Shown here: positions 60,072 to 64,000 of the stretch, in pieces | How positions within the stretch are numbered: the first letter of the stretch is position 1 | Layout of the letters: the number at the start of each line of letters is the position of its first letter | Origin: Pseudomonadota bacterium | Lineage (GTDB): Bacteria > Pseudomonadota > Gammaproteobacteria > Steroidobacterales > Steroidobacteraceae | Reading direction: 5' to 3' | Length of the DNA stretch: 64,000 nt | NCBI GenBank assembly: GCA_023423935.1 | Contig: JAFAEQ010000039.1 | Coordinates: 62,001 to 126,000, forward strand | Program-made: the position numbers and the translations under genes | The notes under the pieces: model-generated | Told to the model about the DNA's origin: nothing | Seen by the model: only the letters and a program-made list of their open reading frames with translations | Databases searched by the model: none

Positions 60072-61739
60072 TTAGCTCGCGGATACCGACCCGAAGGCGT
60101 CGATCAGCGCCGTGCGGCATGCCGCATCGCTCGTCGGGACGCTGCTCGGTGCGAGTGGTGCAGGGGCGCTGCCGCTCCATCCGGAGAACTCGCTGCCGAA
60201 GTTGAAGCGGTATTCGCGATCGAGGCCGTTGACGCCCACGCTCTTCAACAGCATCGAGCGCACGCCGCCGGCGACGTCGATGTTCAGCACCAGCGAATGA
60301 TCGTTGAGCAGGCTCCAGCGACCGCTGATCAGCATCGCGCCATCCGGATCGCCGGGGCTGCCGGTGTCGAAGTCTCCGCTGTTATCGCGGAAGCGAACGC
60401 AGATGTCGAGATTGCCGGTGCGCGCGCCGCTATCGCCGCCGATATAGAGCAACGCGGCGCCTTGTTCGTCGTACTTATTCACCTCGATGCCGAACGAAGT
60501 GTTCGCGAGTGCCGCAAACGCCATGGCGGCTTCCGGCGGAATCTTCGCGCTCGCGCTGATCGAGTTGGACACGGGATCGAAGTCGAAATCAGGATCGACG
60601 AGCACGCTTGGATCGATGTCGTCGTCGCCGAGCTGTGTGAGATCGGAGCCGAGTCCGTCATTCTGTGCGAGCTGGTTGTATGCCCAATCCATCGCGTCGG
60701 CAATCTCGGGATCCAGGGGATTCCTGATCATGCGCTCGGCGGTGATGGCCATCAGTCGCTGCGCGGCAATGATCTCCCGAAGGGTCGCCACATCCGACTC
60801 CATGCGTCCGGCCAGCATCTCGCTGAGCTGCGCCAGATAAGGTACCGCCTGAAGCAGGGGAGCTGCGGCTGCCTCGTTCGGCAGCGTGTAGTCCGCGGGC
60901 ATCGGCTGATTGGGATTCAGGTACTGGTGTACGGCGCGGCGTAACAGCTCCTGGACATCAGCCGTCGTGGCGAACTTCTCACCGAACGTGCCGTTGCCAC
61001 GCCCATCCACGAGCTGCGCCTTCTTGGCGGCTTCGATGTACGCAGTGGTCCAGGCACCGGATTCGACGTCGGAGAAGGAGGGAAAGCCCTGTGTCGCCAG
61101 CTCAGCCGCTTCGCCCGTGACGCGCGCGACAATGGCTGCGAACTGCGCTCGCAAGGCGGGTCCGCTGAGAACTTGCTCATACGGATCTTCGTCCAGTGAG
61201 CCGAGCGACGACAGAAGGCCTGCATTGATCAGCGCGTCGATCTTCTCCTGCGCCAATGAACCATCGGCGAGCATGCTGGTCTGCGGCGTCACGAGGCGTA
61301 GATCGTTCCGATCGAGATCGCTCGAGCGCAAGCTGAGCGCACCTTCGAACGGTAGCCCTGTGATGGTGTCGTACCCGCCGTTGGTGCGGATGAGCACGGA
61401 CGCGTTCGACGCAATCGCGCCGCGCAGGCAGTGAGCTGCATCCGAGGCGGAGGCGTTGGCAGCGCAATAATCGACGCCGGTGATGTGGTTGTAAGAGAAG
61501 AAGCCATCCGCGTCCGTGAGGGCGCGTGGCTCGAACGCGTCGAGCTTGCCGTTCTCGTTCTGATCGACATACACCGTTGCGCCTGCCAGATAGCCGTCGA
61601 TGACGCGCGCCGAGAACACGCGGCTTTGCTCACCCGTGCCGACGTCCTGGCTGCCAACCTCGCCGCCGCCGCTGCATGCGGCGAGGCTCATTGCGCCGAC
61701 CGAGGCCAACGCATACTTCAGAATGTTCTTCTTGATCAT
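60072..61739 (-). CDS. Large lipoprotein of unknown function
   Basis: 555 residues. The lipobox LAAC (SLAACSGGGEVG) predicts a lipid anchor. An Ig- or carboxypeptidase-regulatory-like module follows: DGYLAGATVYVDQNENGKLD and DADGFFSYNH, typical of surface proteins with a Ca2+-binding look. The middle has helical parts (LFEMLAGRMESDVATLREII type), and the C-terminal 130 residues read as beta-rich (FGIEVNKYDEQGAALLYIGG, CVRFRDNSGDFD). It begins 34 bp after the TraF_2-like gene and is probably co-transcribed with it. Confidence 0.78.
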   Translation of the reverse strand: MIKKNILKYALASVGAMSLAACSGGGEVGSQDVGTGEQSRVFSARVIDGYLAGATVYVDQNENGKLDAFEPRALTDADGFFSYNHITGVDYCAANASASDAAHCLRGAIASNASVLIRTNGGYDTITGLPFEGALSLRSSDLDRNDLRLVTPQTSMLADGSLAQEKIDALINAGLLSSLGSLDEDPYEQVLSGPALRAQFAAIVARVTGEAAELATQGFPSFSDVESGAWTTAYIEAAKKAQLVDGRGNGTFGEKFATTADVQELLRRAVHQYLNPNQPMPADYTLPNEAAAAPLLQAVPYLAQLSEMLAGRMESDVATLREIIAAQRLMAITAERMIRNPLDPEIADAMDWAYNQLAQNDGLGSDLTQLGDDDIDPSVLVDPDFDFDPVSNSISASAKIPPEAAMAFAALANTSFGIEVNKYDEQGAALLYIGGDSGARTGNLDICVRFRDNSGDFDTGSPGDPDGAMLISGRWSLLNDHSLVLNIDVAGGVRSMLLKSVGVNGLDREYRFNFGSEFSGWSGSAPAPLAPSSVPTSDAACRTALIDAFGSVSAS

Positions 61740-61773
61740 TTCTCGCTGTTCTCCATTCTCATCGCATCCGAGC

Positions 61774-63066
61774 TCAGTAGCTCATTTCGAAGCCAAGATT
61801 GATGGCCAGGTTGCGCGGCATCGAGCTGCCGTCGATCTCCGTGGACTCGAGGCCATAAGCCGCATCCAGATGAATGCGACGGAAGAACGTCACGCCGAAC
61901 GAAGCGGTGCTGAGCTTCGTGCCTGCGAGGTTCTTGCGATAGCCGACACGCACGTCCGGCAGCCACGGGGTCTGCGTCTTGTAGCCGAGCGATACGACGA
62001 CGTTCTGCTGCAGATCGCCCACCGGATCGTGGACATCATTGAGATCGACGGCCGTAGACAGCGCACCGGCTCCGCCGGCAAACATCAGCGCACCTTCGAG
62101 CGTCGCGAGACGTTCCAGCGTCCAGGTCTCATTCAATGCAATGCGGTCGCTGAAGAAGTTCGCGGTATAGCAGTTGTACTGCGCGCTGCCGCTGAGCGCG
62201 TGGCAATCGACGCCGATCGCACCGTACTCGAACTTCGGCTCGGTGAGGTTCGCGACGGTGAGGCCTAAGCGATAGGCATCGGTGCTGTAGATCGCGCCGA
62301 TATCCATCGTGACGTTGCTGGAGGTGCGCTCGTTTGCATCGTAGGCGTCGGTCAGCACGTCCTCGACATCCTCATCGTCGATCGATTCGATGGCAACGAC
62401 TTGCTTGCTCAACGCCGCATGCAGGTAGCGCACGCTGCCGCCGACCGTGATCTGTCGCGCGTCGCGCTTCCACACCGGACGACTGAATCCAAGTGCGGCC
62501 TCGCTCAACTGCGCGCCTTTGACGTAGACCGCGGAGGCCGTTTCGATCGTCTCTGTGACCGAGTTGTAGGTCAGCGGCGAATCGAGCAAGCCGAGTCGCG
62601 CGATGCCCGCGATGTTCGCGTCGAGCGTGAACACGCCAAAGTCGCTGCGGATGAGCATCGGAAAGAGCGGCACGTGTACGCCGCCATGCACTTTCACATA
62701 GCCGTCCCGGCCGAACGGCTCGAGCAATGCATTGAAGCGTTGGACCAACGCGTTGCCTTCGGCGAGAGGGATGTGGTCACGATCGAGTTGATCGATGAGA
62801 TCGTCGATCTCTTCTGCAAAGTTATCGACCGGACCTACCTCCATGCCGACGCCGATTGAACTGAGAACGCCCATGCGAACTCTCGACTCCGGCGCGATCG
62901 CGAACTCTGCGCCAGCGGGATTGCGCGTGGCATACAAGGAAGTCCACAGATTGGATGCGCCACCATCCGTCAGGTTGGGCCCTCCATCGCGAAATCCTGG
63001 TGACGCAACAGACGCGCACGAAAACAATGCTGCAGCCACGGCGGCCGCCGTTACCTGACACTTCAC
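61774..63066 (-). CDS. TraF_2-type (plasmid transfer operon TraF-like) outer-membrane protein
   Basis: 430 residues with a signal peptide. Segments such as ARNPAG-like (LYATRNPAGAEFAIAPES), GVLSSIGVGMEVGPVDNFAE, DDLIDQLDRDHIPLAEGNAL, RYLHAALSKQVVAIESID and NEWTLERLATLEGALMF-like text place it in the TraF_2 family, predicted beta-barrels of the FadL or OmpA kind found in chromosomes of gammaproteobacteria despite the conjugation-related name. The last residues (INLGFEMSY) end in an aromatic, as barrels do. It forms a two-gene unit with the lipoprotein downstream. Confidence 0.82.
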   Translation of the reverse strand: MKCQVTAAAVAAALFSCASVASPGFRDGGPNLTDGGASNLWTSLYATRNPAGAEFAIAPESRVRMGVLSSIGVGMEVGPVDNFAEEIDDLIDQLDRDHIPLAEGNALVQRFNALLEPFGRDGYVKVHGGVHVPLFPMLIRSDFGVFTLDANIAGIARLGLLDSPLTYNSVTETIETASAVYVKGAQLSEAALGFSRPVWKRDARQITVGGSVRYLHAALSKQVVAIESIDDEDVEDVLTDAYDANERTSSNVTMDIGAIYSTDAYRLGLTVANLTEPKFEYGAIGVDCHALSGSAQYNCYTANFFSDRIALNETWTLERLATLEGALMFAGGAGALSTAVDLNDVHDPVGDLQQNVVVSLGYKTQTPWLPDVRVGYRKNLAGTKLSTASFGVTFFRRIHLDAAYGLESTEIDGSSMPRNLAINLGFEMSY

Positions 63067-63329
63067 TGAGTTGCCTCCACATCACCCGCACGACGGGGCG
63101 ATTACCGTTGATGTTCTTTTTCAGGTGAGCCCGCGCCTGTCGCACAACGATTCGTTGCGCACCCGTTGCAGGCTCGGTCTCAAGAGGCGCCGATGGTCCC
63201 TAGCGAAGCAATGTGACGCAATGCTCAACGTCGAGAAACTTGACGACGTTCACGATGCCGAATGCAGTTCGCTAGGGGCGAGTGGCATTGCATGGGGTTT
63301 GGCTGAATCCGCGCTCAGCAAATGCCTCG

Positions 63330-63790
63330 CTGTGGGTTCGGCTTTAGCCGAACAGATTGCCTTTCTTACTCTAGCCAGCAGTCCAGCAGACCAGTTGGCC
63401 AGCAGGCCAGTTGGCCAGCTGCTTCTTTGTGGGTTCGGCTTTTTGCTCCTCACTGTGGGTTCGGCTTTAGCCGAACAACTGCGGAGCAGGCTCCGTTGTG
63501 AGTTCACCAAACCTGTCCGACTAAAGTCGGACCCACAGGGGAGAAGCAGGCTTTGTGGTTTCGGCTTTGCATCTCACTGTGGGTTCGGCTTTAGCCGAAC
63601 AGATTGCCTTTCTTACTCTAGCCAGCAGACCAGCAGACCAGTTGGCCAGCTGCTTCTTTGTGGTTTCGGCTTTGCTCCTCACTGTGGGTTCGGCTTTAGC
63701 CGAACAGATTGCCTTTCTTACTCTAGCCAGCAGACCAGCAGACCAGTTGGCCAGCTGCTTCTTTGTGGGTTCGGCTTTAACCGAACATCA
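63330..63790. repeat. Palindromic TTCGGCTTTAGCCGAA repeats with CCAGCAGACCAG spacers
   Basis: GTGGGTTCGGCTTTAGCCGA recurs with cores at about 63337, 63460, 63584 and 63689, plus an imperfect one near 63770 and an inverted variant with GTCCGACTAAAGTCGGAC near 63515. Between them runs GATTGCCTTTCTTACTCTAG followed by CCAGCAGACCAGTTGGCCAG units. From 63067 to 63939 no real gene is seen; the readings over this patch repeat themselves. Related palindromes occur at 13.39 kb. Confidence 0.75.
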
Positions 63791-63939
63791 GGAGTGACAG
63801 CTCGCGAGCGCCCGCGGGCTCGGTTATGACAGTCCCCAAATCCATGCGGATCTCTACCAAGACGAACGACTTCCACGAAGACCCCCTTCATTCGGAAAAA
63901 TAGATCCGCATCGATGTCGGCGCGACTATATTTCGCGTC

Positions 63940-64000
63940 ATGGATGAGAGTGCCGATGAATGGTTCGTTCGCGAGATCTTGCCTCATGAGGCGTCGCTCA
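63940..64000 (+). CDS. N-terminus of an ECF RNA polymerase sigma factor (cut by right edge)
   Basis: ATG at 63940 gives MDESADEWFVREILPHEASL, typical of the first helix of ECF sigma-70 factors in gammaproteobacteria (DEWFVREILPHEA-). Only 20 codons are in the window, so assignment rests on that motif alone. Confidence 0.55.
   Translation, partial: MDESADEWFVREILPHEASL

Noticed and set aside
51..64000. CRISPR arrays in the tandem repeat zones (22, 48 and 54 kb)
   Set aside because: Units of about 25 bases have no unique spacers between them and no cas genes are present.

Overview
The window looks like chromosomal DNA of a metabolically versatile, GC-rich gammaproteobacterium. I suspect the Xanthomonadales, Nevskiales or Steroidobacter neighbourhood. 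The basis is the codon and base style, the TraF_2-type outer-membrane protein, REP elements with RAYT-type transposase remnants, a YgiD-type dioxygenase and a RIO1-type kinase. This is inference from gene families, not a taxonomic result. No rRNA, tRNA, CRISPR array or integrase was recognised.

Layout. 0-4.5 kb: FUSC-type exporter (cut by the left edge), a YflT-like stress membrane protein, a DUF6515 protein and a DUF1275 membrane protein. 4.8-12.6 kb: a secreted alpha/beta hydrolase followed by a complete biotin-independent malonate decarboxylase operon in the order mdcA-C-D-E-G-B-F-H. 12.7-22 kb: small exported proteins, a VirJ/AcvB-like protein, a LigB-type dioxygenase, an NhaA antiporter fused to a DsbA-like domain, and a pirin. 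22-23 kb: a repeat patch (a CTAG-ended element and a 163-bp tandem repeat) that has damaged neighbouring gene ends.

23.5-42.5 kb is a dense defence and conflict island. It starts with a HipA kinase divergent from an unusual GIY-YIG-like/XRE fusion. Next come a NERD-helicase, a membrane-anchored Mrr-type nuclease with a zinc ribbon, and a NYN/OST-HTH protein. The core is a tightly packed operon: MazG-like pyrophosphohydrolase, PD-(D/E)XK-DUF2075 helicase, DNA methyltransferase, HerA ATPase and NurA nuclease, followed 92 bp later by an OLD-type ATPase/TOPRIM nuclease. I do not recognise this exact combination as a named system, and it is the best candidate for an undescribed anti-phage system here. 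Beyond it lie remnants of RAYT and Y1 transposases, an HNH nuclease and a LysR regulator, together with an intact MntA-HepT pair and a UDG-like gene followed by a frameshifted gene.

42.7-54 kb: an AraC regulator divergent from a hydrolase, a PAP2-like protein, a LysE fragment, a thioesterase, a YegD-like Hsp70, a Dabb/flavin monooxygenase pair, a RIO1 kinase and a large secreted propeller/LamG protein. Two further copies of the CTAG-ended element sit here. 55-64 kb: a single polypeptide that combines a ClpA-type N domain, a ClpS adaptor domain, three membrane segments and a ClpP/SppA-like serine protease domain (the most unusual single protein in the window), a DUF5655 nuclease-like protein, a SAM methyltransferase, an exported coiled-coil protein, a lipoprotein/TraF_2 pair, a palindromic repeat patch, and the first codons of an ECF sigma factor at the right edge.

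All calls come from reading translated sequence and motifs by eye. No database search, GC plot or structure prediction was run.
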